A stretch of 64,000 nt of DNA. It comes from Martinezella tropici. Its GTDB lineage: Bacteria; Pseudomonadota; Alphaproteobacteria; Rhizobiales; Rhizobiaceae. The translations under genes were made by a program, and so were the position numbers. The notes under the pieces are model-generated. The model was not told where the DNA came from, did no database searches, and saw nothing but the letters and a program-made list of their open reading frames with translations. The stretch covers positions 62,001-126,000 of the forward strand of contig JUHI01000002.1 in NCBI GenBank assembly GCA_000799755.1, given 5' to 3'. Below are positions 34,854 through 44,479 of the stretch, one piece after another (the stretch's first letter is position 1; the number at the start of each line of letters is the position of its first letter).

Positions 34854-35983
34854 TGGTAAAGCTTAAGGGAATGACCTGGTCGCATCCGCGCGGCTACGAT
34901 CCGATGATCGCCTGCTCGAAGCAATGGCAGGAAAAGACCGGCGTCGAGATCAGCTGGGAGAAGCGGTCGCTGCAGGATTTCGAGACCTTTCCGGTGGAGG
35001 AACTTGCTGCCCAATACGATCTCATCGTCATCGATCACCCGCATGTTGGACAGATCACGCGTGAGAACTGCCTGTTGCCGCTCGATGATGCTGCTCATGC
35101 CGATGAAGTTGCGGCGATTGCAGCCGGCACCGTCGGGCGCTCCTATCCGAGCTACAATTGGCAGGGACGCCAGTGGGCGTTTCCGCTCGATGCGGCGACG
35201 CAGGTGCAGGCCTACAGGCCCGATCGCCTGAACGCGCCGGTCAAGGATCTCTCAGAGTTCGTCACGCTTGCCAGGGAAGGCAAGGCGATCCTGCCGATGC
35301 GGCCGCCGCACTCGTTGATGACCTTCATCACGCTTGCCGCGCATCTTGGTGCGCCCTGTAGCATCGAAGGTCCCGACTTCATCGCGAAGGCCGATGGCGA
35401 AGCGGTGCTCGACTGGATGGCTCGGCTCGTCGCTGGAATGGATGTTCGCTGCTACGAGATGGACCCGATCGCCGTGCTTGACCTGATGGCGCAGATGGAC
35501 AGCCCCTATGTCGCGTCGCCCTTCATCTATGGTTACGTCAATTATTCCTTCGCGGGCTTCAGGCCGGTGCGGATCGCCTTTGCGGACATGCCTGTGATCG
35601 ATGGCCGCGCACCGAACGGCTCGGCGCTGGGCGGCACAGGCATTGCCGTTTCGGCACGCACGCAGGCCCCGGAAGAGGCGAAGGCCTTTGCGCGCTGGAT
35701 CGCGGGCGGGCCGGTGCAGGCGGGCATTTATGCAAGTGGAAACGGGCAGCCTGGTCATGCCGAGGCGTGGGTCAGCGATGCGGTCAATGCGCCGGCGCTC
35801 GACTTTTATCGCAACACGCGCGCCACCTTGGAGGGCGCCTATGTGCGGCCCCGGCATGACGGCTACATGGCTTTTCAAAGCGACGCATCCGAGGTGATTA
35901 GCGATGGACTGCGCACCGGCGAGCGGCATACAGTCCTCATCGACAGGCTGAACCGCCGCTTCGCGCAGTCCTTCGAGGCATAA
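34850..35983 (+). CDS. Solute-binding-protein-like protein without signal peptide
   Basis: A 377-residue protein with the two-lobe fold of ABC family 1 binding proteins: [17 protein letters not shown] near the start, [43 protein letters not shown]-like [15 protein letters not shown], and a C-terminal helix [13 protein letters not shown]. The N-terminus ([19 protein letters not shown]) goes straight into the fold with no hydrophobic stretch, lipobox or twin arginine, and the start is fixed by a four-base overlap with the MaoC gene. It should therefore stay in the cytoplasm. The same operon already has an exported binding protein (27302). It could be a cytoplasmic sugar or acid sensor, a chaperone for an intermediate, or an enzyme derived from the fold. 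Confidence 0.75.
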   Translation: MMVKLKGMTWSHPRGYDPMIACSKQWQEKTGVEISWEKRSLQDFETFPVEELAAQYDLIVIDHPHVGQITRENCLLPLDDAAHADEVAAIAAGTVGRSYPSYNWQGRQWAFPLDAATQVQAYRPDRLNAPVKDLSEFVTLAREGKAILPMRPPHSLMTFITLAAHLGAPCSIEGPDFIAKADGEAVLDWMARLVAGMDVRCYEMDPIAVLDLMAQMDSPYVASPFIYGYVNYSFAGFRPVRIAFADMPVIDGRAPNGSALGGTGIAVSARTQAPEEAKAFARWIAGGPVQAGIYASGNGQPGHAEAWVSDAVNAPALDFYRNTRATLEGAYVRPRHDGYMAFQSDASEVISDGLRTGERHTVLIDRLNRRFAQSFEA

Positions 35984-36088
35984 GCGCGAGGCTGCGCCAA
36001 CCGATTGTTATTGCATGATCTTGTCCAAGTTGCTGGCCATGCGGCCGGGATGGATGGGATCATGGTTCCCGAGGAAAGGATCAGGATT

Positions 36089-36820
36089 ATGGGTCACGGG
36101 CTGGAAGGCAAGAAGGTCGTCATTACGGCGGCGGGGCAGGGCATCGGCCGGGCATCGGCGGAGCGTTTCATCTCGCTTGGCGCGCATGTCTACGCCACCG
36201 ACATCAACGAGCAGACGCTCTCGACGCTGGATGGCGCCACCAAGCATGTGCTGAACGTGCTCGACGGTGCCGCGGTCAAGGCCTACGCGGAAGAGCTTGG
36301 CCCGATCGATGTGCTCTTCAACTGCGCCGGCTTCGTCCATGCCGGCACCATCCTCGACTGCGAAGAGAAGGACTGGGATTTTTCCTTCAACCTCAATGCC
36401 AAGGCCATGTACACGACCTGCCGCGCCTTCCTGCCGGGCATGCTGGAAAAGGGCAAGGGCTCGATCGTCAACATGTCGTCGGTCGCTTCCAGCGTGAAAG
36501 GCGTGCCCAATCGCTTCGCTTATTGCGCCTCCAAGGCCGCCGTGATCGGGCTTACCAAATCGATCGCCGCCGATTTCGTCGCCAAGGGTATTCGCGCCAA
36601 CGCCATTTGCCCCGGCACGGTCGACAGCCCCTCGCTGCATGAGCGGCTCAGGGCAACCGGCGACTACGACAAGGCAATGAAGGACTTCATTGCCCGTCAG
36701 CCGATGGGCCGGATCGCGACGGCTGAAGAGATCGCCGCTCTTGTGACCTATCTCGCCGGCGACGAAGCGGGCTTTACGACCGGCCAGATTCACGTCATCG
36801 ATGGCGGCTGGACGGCCTGA
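36089..36820 (+). CDS. Short-chain dehydrogenase (2-keto-3-deoxy-sugar-acid dehydrogenase-like)
   Basis: A 243-residue NAD-dependent SDR. The cofactor loop is ITAAGQGIGRASAERF (about 12-27), VYATDINE is the strand-2 acidic end that favours NAD, NCAGFVHAG follows, the catalytic serine is in VNMSSVASS, and the Tyr-x3-Lys motif is Tyr145/Lys149 (YCASKAAV). The end VIDGGWTA is typical. The short loops resemble the branch that includes DHRS6-type 3-hydroxybutyrate dehydrogenase and 2-keto-3-deoxy-L-fuconate dehydrogenase; the latter fits the operon. I start at the ATG at 36089, with AGGATT upstream; another ATG at 36062 would add nine residues. It is the last clear gene of the operon, 105 bases after the binding-protein-like gene. 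Confidence 0.87.
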   Translation: MGHGLEGKKVVITAAGQGIGRASAERFISLGAHVYATDINEQTLSTLDGATKHVLNVLDGAAVKAYAEELGPIDVLFNCAGFVHAGTILDCEEKDWDFSFNLNAKAMYTTCRAFLPGMLEKGKGSIVNMSSVASSVKGVPNRFAYCASKAAVIGLTKSIAADFVAKGIRANAICPGTVDSPSLHERLRATGDYDKAMKDFIARQPMGRIATAEEIAALVTYLAGDEAGFTTGQIHVIDGGWTA

Positions 36821-36927
36821 GGCTTCATTTTATCGATCGGAGGCTCCGTATTGCGGGGCCTCTTCTTATTTGCCACTCTCGTCAGCGAGTCGGTTTCCGA
36901 CGAGCGATTTGCGATTGGGAGAGCGGC

Positions 36928-37602
36928 ATGGATGTGCATGGACAATTGCGTTATTCCAGATGGCGGGTCTTGTGGCGCAAGCATCATGTCATCGTGCTTT
37001 CCGTGCTCGCCGGTGTCGCCGTCTTCCTGCTTCTGACCTCGCGCGCCTTCAACGCCGGCAATCTGCTGATCGCCTGGGATACGACCGCGGTCGTCTTCAT
37101 CGTCTACAGCCTTATTCGAATGCTGACGGCCGATGCGCAGCGTATCCGCAAGCGCTCCGCCGATCTCGATTTTTCGGACGGGTTTCTGCTGTTCCTGTCG
37201 ATCGCTGCGGCGCTTGCGAGCATCGGCGGCATTGCGCTCGATCTGCTTGGGGTCAAGGATGCCTCGCCGGAAGTCGCCTTTTTCCGCGTGATGATGGCGA
37301 TCGTGACGATCCTGATCTCATGGACCTTCCTGCACACGCTGTTCACCATTCACTATGCGCACCGCTTCTACAGCACGCCGGGCAAGGGGCAGGGGCTGAA
37401 ATTCGCCGAACCGGTGGAGGAGCCGATCTATTGGGACTTCCTCTATTTCTCCTTCACCATCGGCGTTGCGGCACAGACCGCCGATATCGGCATTTCCACC
37501 GTCTCCATGCGTAAGCTGGCGCTTCTGCATGCGATCCTGTCGTTCCTGTTCAATACGACCATCCTGGCGCTTGCCATAAACGTCGGGGCGAGCCTGATCT
37601 AG
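36928..37602 (+). CDS. DUF1345-type membrane protein
   Basis: A 224-residue integral membrane protein that matches the DUF1345 layout. After a basic N-terminus (YSRWRVLWRKHH) there are two helices (about 20-38 and 46-64) and a loop with LTADAQRIRKRSADLD. Two more helices follow, then the family-characteristic YWDFLYFSFTIGVAAQTADI with FLHTLFTIHYAHRFY before it, and a last helix near ATLLHAI-like LALLHAILSFLFNTTILALA. The role is unknown; the conserved aromatic and charged residues in the YWDFLYFSF segment are shared by the family. It is not obviously part of the preceding operon, with 107 bases between. Confidence 0.78.
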   Translation: MDVHGQLRYSRWRVLWRKHHVIVLSVLAGVAVFLLLTSRAFNAGNLLIAWDTTAVVFIVYSLIRMLTADAQRIRKRSADLDFSDGFLLFLSIAAALASIGGIALDLLGVKDASPEVAFFRVMMAIVTILISWTFLHTLFTIHYAHRFYSTPGKGQGLKFAEPVEEPIYWDFLYFSFTIGVAAQTADIGISTVSMRKLALLHAILSFLFNTTILALAINVGASLI

Positions 37603-37634
37603 GCCCGCCCCTTCGATGGTCGCGGCTTATATTG

Positions 37635-37808
37635 CTAGACTACCGCATTGCCGGCCATGACGGCCAGGATCAGGAACACCAGGAAGATGATCAGGAAGAT
37701 GGCGAAGAGAACGCGCGCAATGGTTGCCGTCGCGGCTGATACGCCTGAAAAGCCGAAAAAGCCGCTGATCAGCGAAATTACAAAGAAAATGAGAGCCCAC
37801 TTCAGCAT
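37635..37808 (-). CDS. Small DUF1328 (YtjA-like) membrane protein
   Basis: A 57-residue protein, too short for routine gene calls. It opens [20 protein letters not shown], continues [20 protein letters not shown] and ends [17 protein letters not shown] before a TAG stop. Two hydrophobic helices joined by a short [11 protein letters not shown] loop match the DUF1328/UPF0391 family of small inner-membrane proteins, often stress-induced in rhizobia. AGGAGATTGCTA precedes the ATG at good spacing, which supports expression. It converges with the DUF1345 gene (32 bases between stops). Confidence 0.85.
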   Translation of the reverse strand: MLKWALIFFVISLISGFFGFSGVSAATATIARVLFAIFLIIFLVFLILAVMAGNAVV

Positions 37809-37904
37809 TAGCAATCTCCTCTGCGTTGTACTTTCTAAAGACGCGGAAGGAGGGTGAATTGTTCCGAAGGCGGTTTGGTTTTGGTGAAGGCTCCAGAATT
37901 GTGG

Positions 37905-38090
37905 ACCCCCTCTGTCACTTCACGACATCTCCCCCACAAGGGGGAGATTGGTAAACCGCAATGACCTCTCGTATCCAAGCGAGCATTGCGTCTGCTGAAA
38001 TCAAGGCTCGTTGTCTTTTACAGAATGGGCGGCGTTCTCCCAACGATCTCCCCCCTCGTGGGGGAGATGTCACGCAGTGACAGAGGGGGC
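37905..38090. repeat. Inverted-terminal-repeat element, copy 2 (about 186 bp)
   Basis: Same ends as the element at 23467-23655. It opens ACCCCCTCTGTCACTTC and ATCTCCCCCACAAG, and the opposite-strand copy finishes GACAGAGGGGG. Internal sequence is only partly conserved; a CTCGTATCCA stretch is shared. Two copies 14 kb apart in one window fit a dispersed family. It lies in the gap between the DUF1328 gene and the 3' end of the aldehyde dehydrogenase operon. Confidence 0.75.
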
Positions 38091-38138
38091 ATAGCGGCAC
38101 CTCAACTCAAGAAGGCCGGTCTACGCCCCATCCCCATA

Positions 38139-39566
38139 TCACCCGTGATTGATCATCACATGCCGCACGGCCGTATAATCTTCGATAGCGTAGACTGACA
38201 TATCCTTGCCGTAGCCGGATTGCTTCAGGCCGCCATGCGGCATTTCGTTGACCAGCATGAAATGCGTATTGATCCAGGTGCAGCCGTATTGCAGGCGGGC
38301 GGCCGTCTGCATGCCGCGGCTGATGTCCTTGGTCCAGACCGAGGATGCAAGGCCATAGTCGCTGTCATTGGCCCAGGTGACGGCATCGTCGGGGTTGGTG
38401 AAGCGCGTTACGGAGACGACCGGGCCGAAGACTTCGCGGCGCACGATCTCGTCGTCCTGCGTCGCGCCGGCGACGATGGTCGGCGCATAGAAGAAGCCGC
38501 GTTCGCCGGAGATCTTGCCACCCGTGGTGATCTCCATGTGCTTGTGTTCGGCGGCGCGGGTGACGAAGCTTTCGACGCGGTCGCGCTGGCGCTTGGAGAT
38601 CAGCGGGCCGATTTCGTTTTCGGTGTCGTCGGCAAGGTTGAACTTGATGCTCGATACGGCCGAGGTGAGGTCGGCGACGAAATTGTCGTAGACCTTGGCG
38701 TCGGCATAGATGCGGCAGGCGGCGGTGCAGTCCTGGCCGGCATTGTAATAGCCGAAGGTGCGGATGCCGGACACGACGGCATCGATATCGGCATCGTCGA
38801 AGACGATGACCGGGGCCTTGCCGCCGAGTTCGAGATGCGTGCGCTTCACCGTCTTGGCTGCGGCCTGCAGGACCTTCTTGCCGGTCGCGACATCGCCTGT
38901 GATGGAGACCATGCCGATCTTTGGGTGGTTGATCAATGCGTTGCCGACACTCTCGCCACGGCCGAGGATGACGTTGACGACGCCTTCCGGCAGGACATCC
39001 GCCAGTAGCTTCGCCATCTTCAGCGCCGTCAGCGGCGTTTGCTCGGAGGGCTTGAAGACGACCGTGTTGCCGCCGGCAATGGCGGGCGCCAGCTTCCAGG
39101 CCATCATCATCAGCGGATAGTTCCAGGGTGCGATCGAGCCGACGATGCCGATCGGGTCGCGGCGGATCATCGAGGTATGGCCGGGCAGATATTCGCCGGC
39201 GACCGGGCCGTGCAGGTTGCGCACTGCACCGGCAAAGAAGCGATAGCAGTCGACGATCGCCGGGATCTCATCATTGAGCACGGCATTGATCGGCTTGCCG
39301 CAGTTTAGCGCCTCCAGCGCCGCGAAGCCTTCGGCATCCCGCTCGATGGCGTCGGCGATCTTGAGGAGATAGGCCGAGCGCTGGCTTGGTGTCGTCTGCG
39401 ACCAGCTCGTGAAGGCCTTTTCCGCAGCGTCGACGGCGGCGTCGATCTGGCCGAGGGAGGCCTCGGGCAGGTTAAGCACCGTCTCGCCCGTCTTCGGGTT
39501 GAGGACGCGCTCTTCCGTTTCCGTGCCGGCCTCGAAGCGGGAGCCGATCAGCATTTGGGTATCCAT
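38139..39566 (-). CDS. patD: Gamma-aminobutyraldehyde dehydrogenase-like ALDH
   Basis: A 475-residue NAD-dependent aldehyde dehydrogenase. Catalytic residues are Asn149 (APWNYPLMM), Glu246 (HLELGGKAP) and the nucleophile Cys280 ([13 protein letters not shown]), at positions I recall for E. coli YdcW/PatD, with the same length. The NAD-site loop is [12 protein letters not shown] and the C-terminal region carries [21 protein letters not shown]. coli YdcW converts 4-aminobutyraldehyde, from putrescine, to GABA. Here it is the last gene of a binding protein-ATPase-permease-permease-dehydrogenase operon in the same order as ydcSTUVW, 13 bases after the second permease, which supports a polyamine role. 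Confidence 0.88.
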   Translation of the reverse strand: MDTQMLIGSRFEAGTETEERVLNPKTGETVLNLPEASLGQIDAAVDAAEKAFTSWSQTTPSQRSAYLLKIADAIERDAEGFAALEALNCGKPINAVLNDEIPAIVDCYRFFAGAVRNLHGPVAGEYLPGHTSMIRRDPIGIVGSIAPWNYPLMMMAWKLAPAIAGGNTVVFKPSEQTPLTALKMAKLLADVLPEGVVNVILGRGESVGNALINHPKIGMVSITGDVATGKKVLQAAAKTVKRTHLELGGKAPVIVFDDADIDAVVSGIRTFGYYNAGQDCTAACRIYADAKVYDNFVADLTSAVSSIKFNLADDTENEIGPLISKRQRDRVESFVTRAAEHKHMEITTGGKISGERGFFYAPTIVAGATQDDEIVRREVFGPVVSVTRFTNPDDAVTWANDSDYGLASSVWTKDISRGMQTAARLQYGCTWINTHFMLVNEMPHGGLKQSGYGKDMSVYAIEDYTAVRHVMINHG

Positions 39567-39579
39567 TATTCTCTCCCTT

Positions 39580-40395
39580 TCATTTGCCGCCGCCGGCGAT
39601 CTGATCGCCGTCGCGGGTAAGATAGTAGGCTGCCAGGATCGGCAGGAAGGTGACGAGCACGACGACCATGGCGACGACGTTTGTCACGGGTCGCTGGCGC
39701 GGACGGATGAGTTCCTCCAGCATCCAGATCGGTAGGGTCATCTGCTGGCCGCCGGTGAAGGTGGTGACGATGACTTCGTCGAAGGACAGCGCGAAGGCAA
39801 GCATGCCGCCGGCAAGCAGTGCGGTGCCAATGTTCGGCAGGACGACGTGGCGGAAGGTCTGGAAGCCATCGGCGCCGAGATCCATCGACGCCTCGATGAG
39901 CGAGCCGGAGGTGCGACGGAAACGGGCGACGGCATTGTTATAGACAACCACGACGCAGAAGGTGGCATGGCCGAGAACGATCGTCCAGACCGAGAAGGGG
40001 ATATCGAACAGGCTGAAGGCGGAGCGCAGCGCGATGCCGGTGATGATGCCGGGAAGCGCGATCGGCAGGATGACCAGCAGCGAGATCGCCTCGCGGCCGA
40101 AGAATTTCGTCTGGCTGACGGCGGCGGCGCAGAGCGTGCCGAGCAGCAATGCGATCGCGGTTGCGATGGTCGCGACCTGAACCGACAGCGCCAGCGCCGA
40201 CCAGACATCAGGCCTGTTCCACGCGATGCCGAACCATTGCAGGGTGAGGCCCGGCGGCGGCCACTGATAGCTCTTTTCCTCCGTCGTGAAGGCATAGACG
40301 AAGATCAAGAGGATCGGCAGATGCAGGAAGAGCAGGCCGCCGGCGGCGGCTGTCTTTAGGGGGAAGGAGGCGCGTTGGCCACGATCAGAGCGCAT
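39580..40395 (-). CDS. Polyamine-type ABC transporter permease 2 (YdcV/PotC-like)
   Basis: A 271-residue inner-membrane permease of the PotC/YdcV class. Helix 1 is [20 protein letters not shown]; a periplasmic segment with [17 protein letters not shown], a hallmark of PotC-like proteins, follows; and the coupling loop is [20 protein letters not shown]. The last helix is [20 protein letters not shown]. Its start overlaps the preceding permease gene by 11 bases, so both are made from one message. With the protein from 40385-41359 it forms the pore of the importer. Confidence 0.9.
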   Translation of the reverse strand: MRSDRGQRASFPLKTAAAGGLLFLHLPILLIFVYAFTTEEKSYQWPPPGLTLQWFGIAWNRPDVWSALALSVQVATIATAIALLLGTLCAAAVSQTKFFGREAISLLVILPIALPGIITGIALRSAFSLFDIPFSVWTIVLGHATFCVVVVYNNAVARFRRTSGSLIEASMDLGADGFQTFRHVVLPNIGTALLAGGMLAFALSFDEVIVTTFTGGQQMTLPIWMLEELIRPRQRPVTNVVAMVVVLVTFLPILAAYYLTRDGDQIAGGGK

Positions 40396-41355
40396 CGAAA
40401 GCTCCCTGTTTCTTGGCGATCCAGAGATAGATGGCCATGATGACGATCGGCACGACCGAGAAGGCGGCGGCCAGCGGCACGTTGCCGGCGGTTCCCTGCT
40501 GCGTGTAGACGGCCTGGCCGATGAAGAGGCGCGAGGAGCCGATGATCTGCGGGATGATGTAGTCGCCCAGCGTCAGCGAGAAGGTGAAGATCGAGCCGGC
40601 GACGACGCCAGGCAAAGCGAGCGGCAGCAGCACCGTGCGGAAGGTCTGGTTCGGCGTTGCGCCGAGATCGGAGGAGGCTTCGAGCAGGTTTCCCGGCACG
40701 CGCTCAAGCGCTGCCTGCGTCGGCAGGATCATGTAGGGCAGCCAGATATAGACGAAGACAAGGAAGGTGCCGATATAGCTGACCGAGAGCGAGTTGCCGC
40801 CGATGACGGGCAGGGCAAGTACGCCATCGAGCAGCCAGCCGAGGTGCAGCTTGTCGAAGATCCAGGTGAGGATGCCTTCCTTGGCGAGGATCAGCTTCCA
40901 GGCATAGACCTTGACCAGATAGCTCGACCAGAGCGGCAGCATGACGCCGAGATAGAACAGCGCCTTCCATTTTCCCTGCGCATGGCGCGCGGCATAATAG
41001 GCGATGGGGAAGGCGACGAAGGCGGAGGCCAAGGTGACGAGAGCAGCCATGACCACCGTGCGCACGATGATATCGAAATTGGCTGAGTTCAGCAGCTGCG
41101 CATAGGTCGAGAGCGTGAACTGGTAGTTCACCATTCCCGAGAAGTCATCGATCGAGAAGAAGCTCTGCAGCAAAAGCGCGATCAGCGAGCCGATATAGAT
41201 AATGCCAAGCCAGAGCAGCGGCGGCGTCAGCATCAGGAACAGCAGCAGTTTCGGGCGGCGCCAGAAGAGATCGGAGAGGCGGCCGAAGACGCCGCCACGG
41301 CGCGGCAGGATCGAGGCCGGCGCTTTTTGCGCCGAAGCAGGGAAGGCGGCGGCGT

Positions 41356-41359
<4 letters not shown>
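40385..41359 (-). CDS. Polyamine-type ABC transporter permease 1 (YdcU/PotB-like)
   Basis: A 324-residue PotB/YdcU-type permease with an N-terminal cytoplasmic extension of about 35 residues ([17 protein letters not shown]). Helix 1 is [20 protein letters not shown], a large periplasmic loop follows ([20 protein letters not shown]), and the coupling loop is [20 protein letters not shown]. The start ATG overlaps the ATPase stop in an ATGA. The two-permease, one-ATPase arrangement and gene order match ydcSTUV. The substrate (putrescine, spermidine or another amine) follows only from context. Confidence 0.9.
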
Positions 41360-42342
<983 letters not shown>

Positions 42343-42446
42343 TGGTTTCTCCAGGGATAAGCAGAATGTTTGATGTTGGTCAGCCGGACCGGATCGGATC
42401 GGGATCTGGTTTGCGGCAAGCGCCGGCATTTAACTGCCGGCGGGAT

Positions 42447-42472
42447 CGCCGCTCCATTTTCGCGGAGCGGCG
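42447..42472 (-). other. Intra-operon hairpin after the binding-protein gene
   Basis: CGCCGCTCC at 42447-42455 pairs perfectly with GGAGCGGCG at 42464-42472 (eight-base loop). It starts 17 bases after the binding-protein stop on the minus strand. No U-run follows. It sits where the other two transporter operons in this window also have stems. Confidence 0.6.
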
Positions 42473-42489
42473 AAGGCCGATGCGGCTGG

Positions 42490-43650
42490 CTATCTGCCGC
42501 CGATCACGCCGATATAGTCGGAGACCCAGCGGTGATAGGGCACGCATTCGCTCTGGCTCGTGCATTTGGCGACTGGCGTCTTCCAGAAGCGAATCTTGTC
42601 GAAGTGGTCATAGCCATTGGTGGCGCAACCGCTGTCGGTCAGGAGTTCATTGCCCTTGCAGGCAGCCGGAACGGAAGGCACGGCGCCGAACCAGGCGGCG
42701 GCGTCACCCTGAACCTTGGCCTGTAGAGAGTGCTCCATCCACATATAGGCGCAGTTCGGATGCTCGCTGTCGGCATGCAGCATGGTGGTATCGGCCCAGC
42801 CCGTCGTTCCCTCGTCCGGGAAGGTGGAGGCGATCTTCTGCTTGTCGGACTGCAGCAGGTTCACCTGGAACGGCCAGGAACCGGAGGCGACCACGCCTTC
42901 GTTCTTGAAGTCGTCCGTCTGGATCATCGCATCATGCCAGTAGCGGCTGACAAGCTTGCGCTGGCCGCGCAGGAGGTCGAGTGCCGCCTTGTATTGGTCT
43001 TCGTTGAGTTCGTAAGGGTCCTTGATGCCGAGTTCGGGCTTGTGCGCCATGAGGTACAGAGCGGCATCGGCAATGTAGATCGGGCCGTCATAGGCCTGCA
43101 CGCGGCCCTTGTTGGACTTGCCGTCGGGCAGGGTCATTTCCTCGAAGACGACATTCCAGCTCTTCGGTGCCTGACCCTTGAAGGCGTCGGTGTTGTACAT
43201 CAGCACGTTCGGTCCCCAGAGATAGGGAACGCCGTAGTGGACGCCATTGACGGTATGCCAGGGGGCATTTTTCAGCCGGTCGTCGAGGTTCTTCCAACTG
43301 GGGATCAGATCGGTATTGATCGGCTGGACGCGCTTGCCGGCGACGAGACGCAGCGATGCGTCACCAGAGGCGGTGACGAGGTCGAAGCCGCCCTCGTTCA
43401 TCAGCGCGACCATTTCGTCCGATGTCGCCGCGGTCTTGACGCTGACCTTGCAGCCGGTTTCCTTCTCGAAGCCCGTGACCCAGTCGTAATTCTTGTCGCT
43501 TTCGCCGCGCTCGATATAGCCGGCCCATGCGACGATGCTGACGGCGCCTTCACCCTTGCCGAGCGTCTTCAGCGGCTCAGCGGCAATGACCTGCGTGGCG
43601 AAACTTAAGCATGCGAGTGCGGCCGTGCATGATTTCAGCAGATGCTTCAT
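42490..43650 (-). CDS. Polyamine-type ABC transporter, periplasmic binding protein (YdcS-like)
   Basis: A 386-residue periplasmic binding protein of the PotD/YdcS type with a signal peptide (MKHLLKSCTAALACLSFATQ then VIA, cut near residue 23). The mature protein opens with GEGAVSIVAWAGYIERGESD, the usual polyamine-binder start, followed by WVTGFEKETGCKVSVKTAAT and FDLVTASGDASLRLV. It contains several cysteines, two of which (near ACKGNELLTDSGCATNGYD) probably form a disulfide, as in YdcS-like proteins. The start at 43650 follows GGGAGAGTCCG; the frame is open 34 codons further. It is the first gene of the operon, with its promoter in the 135 bases upstream. Confidence 0.88.
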   Translation of the reverse strand: MKHLLKSCTAALACLSFATQVIAAEPLKTLGKGEGAVSIVAWAGYIERGESDKNYDWVTGFEKETGCKVSVKTAATSDEMVALMNEGGFDLVTASGDASLRLVAGKRVQPINTDLIPSWKNLDDRLKNAPWHTVNGVHYGVPYLWGPNVLMYNTDAFKGQAPKSWNVVFEEMTLPDGKSNKGRVQAYDGPIYIADAALYLMAHKPELGIKDPYELNEDQYKAALDLLRGQRKLVSRYWHDAMIQTDDFKNEGVVASGSWPFQVNLLQSDKQKIASTFPDEGTTGWADTTMLHADSEHPNCAYMWMEHSLQAKVQGDAAAWFGAVPSVPAACKGNELLTDSGCATNGYDHFDKIRFWKTPVAKCTSQSECVPYHRWVSDYIGVIGGR

Positions 43651-43769
43651 CGGACTCTCCCGGTTTTTGAGCCTTGATATTGTGGAGCCAGTGGCTGGCT
43701 TCCTGTTCCCGGAAGAAAAGGTGACGCGATTTTGCCGCATTCGCAAATTCATTTATCAGAAAGTCGATA

Positions 43770-43782
43770 TCGGAAATTCCGA
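43770..43782. promoter_or_regulatory. Short palindrome TCGGAAATTCCGA
   Basis: A 13-base perfect palindrome about a central base, 120 bases upstream of the YdcS-like start and just outside the exonuclease stop. It could be an operator or chance. The local regulator (LysR at 44480) normally uses T-N11-A motifs, which this does not match. Confidence 0.2.
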
Positions 43783-43785
43783 TTC

Positions 43786-44412
43786 CTACTCTTGTGCGCG
43801 CGTCGACTCGAAGACTTCAGGCTGCAAATGTCCCGCCTTCATAAGATGCTGCAGTGTGTAGGAAAGAGAAAGCGCGTCATCAAGCGCATCATGGCCGCGG
43901 AGCGGTGGATGCTGCACGCCATAGTAGTTCGCAAGCTCGTTGCTCGGCGTTCTCCCCAGATCCTCGATCGGCATGCCCGCCGCGAGCAGGAGCTTCACGG
44001 CATTGTCGAAACGATGCGCGGGGATTGAGGGCTGGATGCCCGCGATATAGCAGCTGATTGCCATCATATTCAGCTCGTCCTTGCCCCAGGACCAGAAGCG
44101 AGAGCCGTCCGAGAAGCGATCCAGGCCGTTGAGTGCATCCTGCAAGGAAACGCCCTCAGATCTTAAGTTTTCCTCAGTGATGCCGGTGAGGGTGGTGAAG
44201 AATGGATCGAGTTCATAGTGATCGCCAAACCTGTCGACGGGGCGAACATAGACCTTGTAAGTACCCAGGATCGGGAAATCACCATCGAGGCCAAGCTTGA
44301 CGGCGCCAATTTGCGCGATGACCGGATCGGGATCGTGGGCGGCGCACCAGGATCGGCGTTGCGACCCTTCAAGGCAAAGGAATTCGCAGTCAAATATGAT
44401 GGCGGTCTTCAT
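43786..44412 (-). CDS. DnaQ-like 3'-5' exonuclease (DEDD family)
   Basis: A 208-residue cytoplasmic nuclease-like protein. Exo I is IIFDCEFLC (Asp 8 and Glu 10), Exo II lies near FWSWGKDELNMMAISCYIAG, and Exo III reads GHDALDDALSLSYTLQHLM with the catalytic histidine and aspartate, so the DEDDh set looks complete. The segment AQIGAVKLGLDGDFPILGTY is the usual strand pair after Exo I. The start at 44412 has AAGGAG about 6 bases upstream. It may act on DNA ends or small RNA; nothing local indicates the target. The LysR gene lies 67 bases upstream on the same strand and may be co-transcribed. Confidence 0.8.
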   Translation of the reverse strand: MKTAIIFDCEFLCLEGSQRRSWCAAHDPDPVIAQIGAVKLGLDGDFPILGTYKVYVRPVDRFGDHYELDPFFTTLTGITEENLRSEGVSLQDALNGLDRFSDGSRFWSWGKDELNMMAISCYIAGIQPSIPAHRFDNAVKLLLAAGMPIEDLGRTPSNELANYYGVQHPPLRGHDALDDALSLSYTLQHLMKAGHLQPEVFESTRAQE

Positions 44413-44479
44413 GTCTGGCTCCTTCCCGCTTAAAAATCTAAGGTTGTATTCGGCGCGAGGCGTCAGATGGTAGCCTTTG

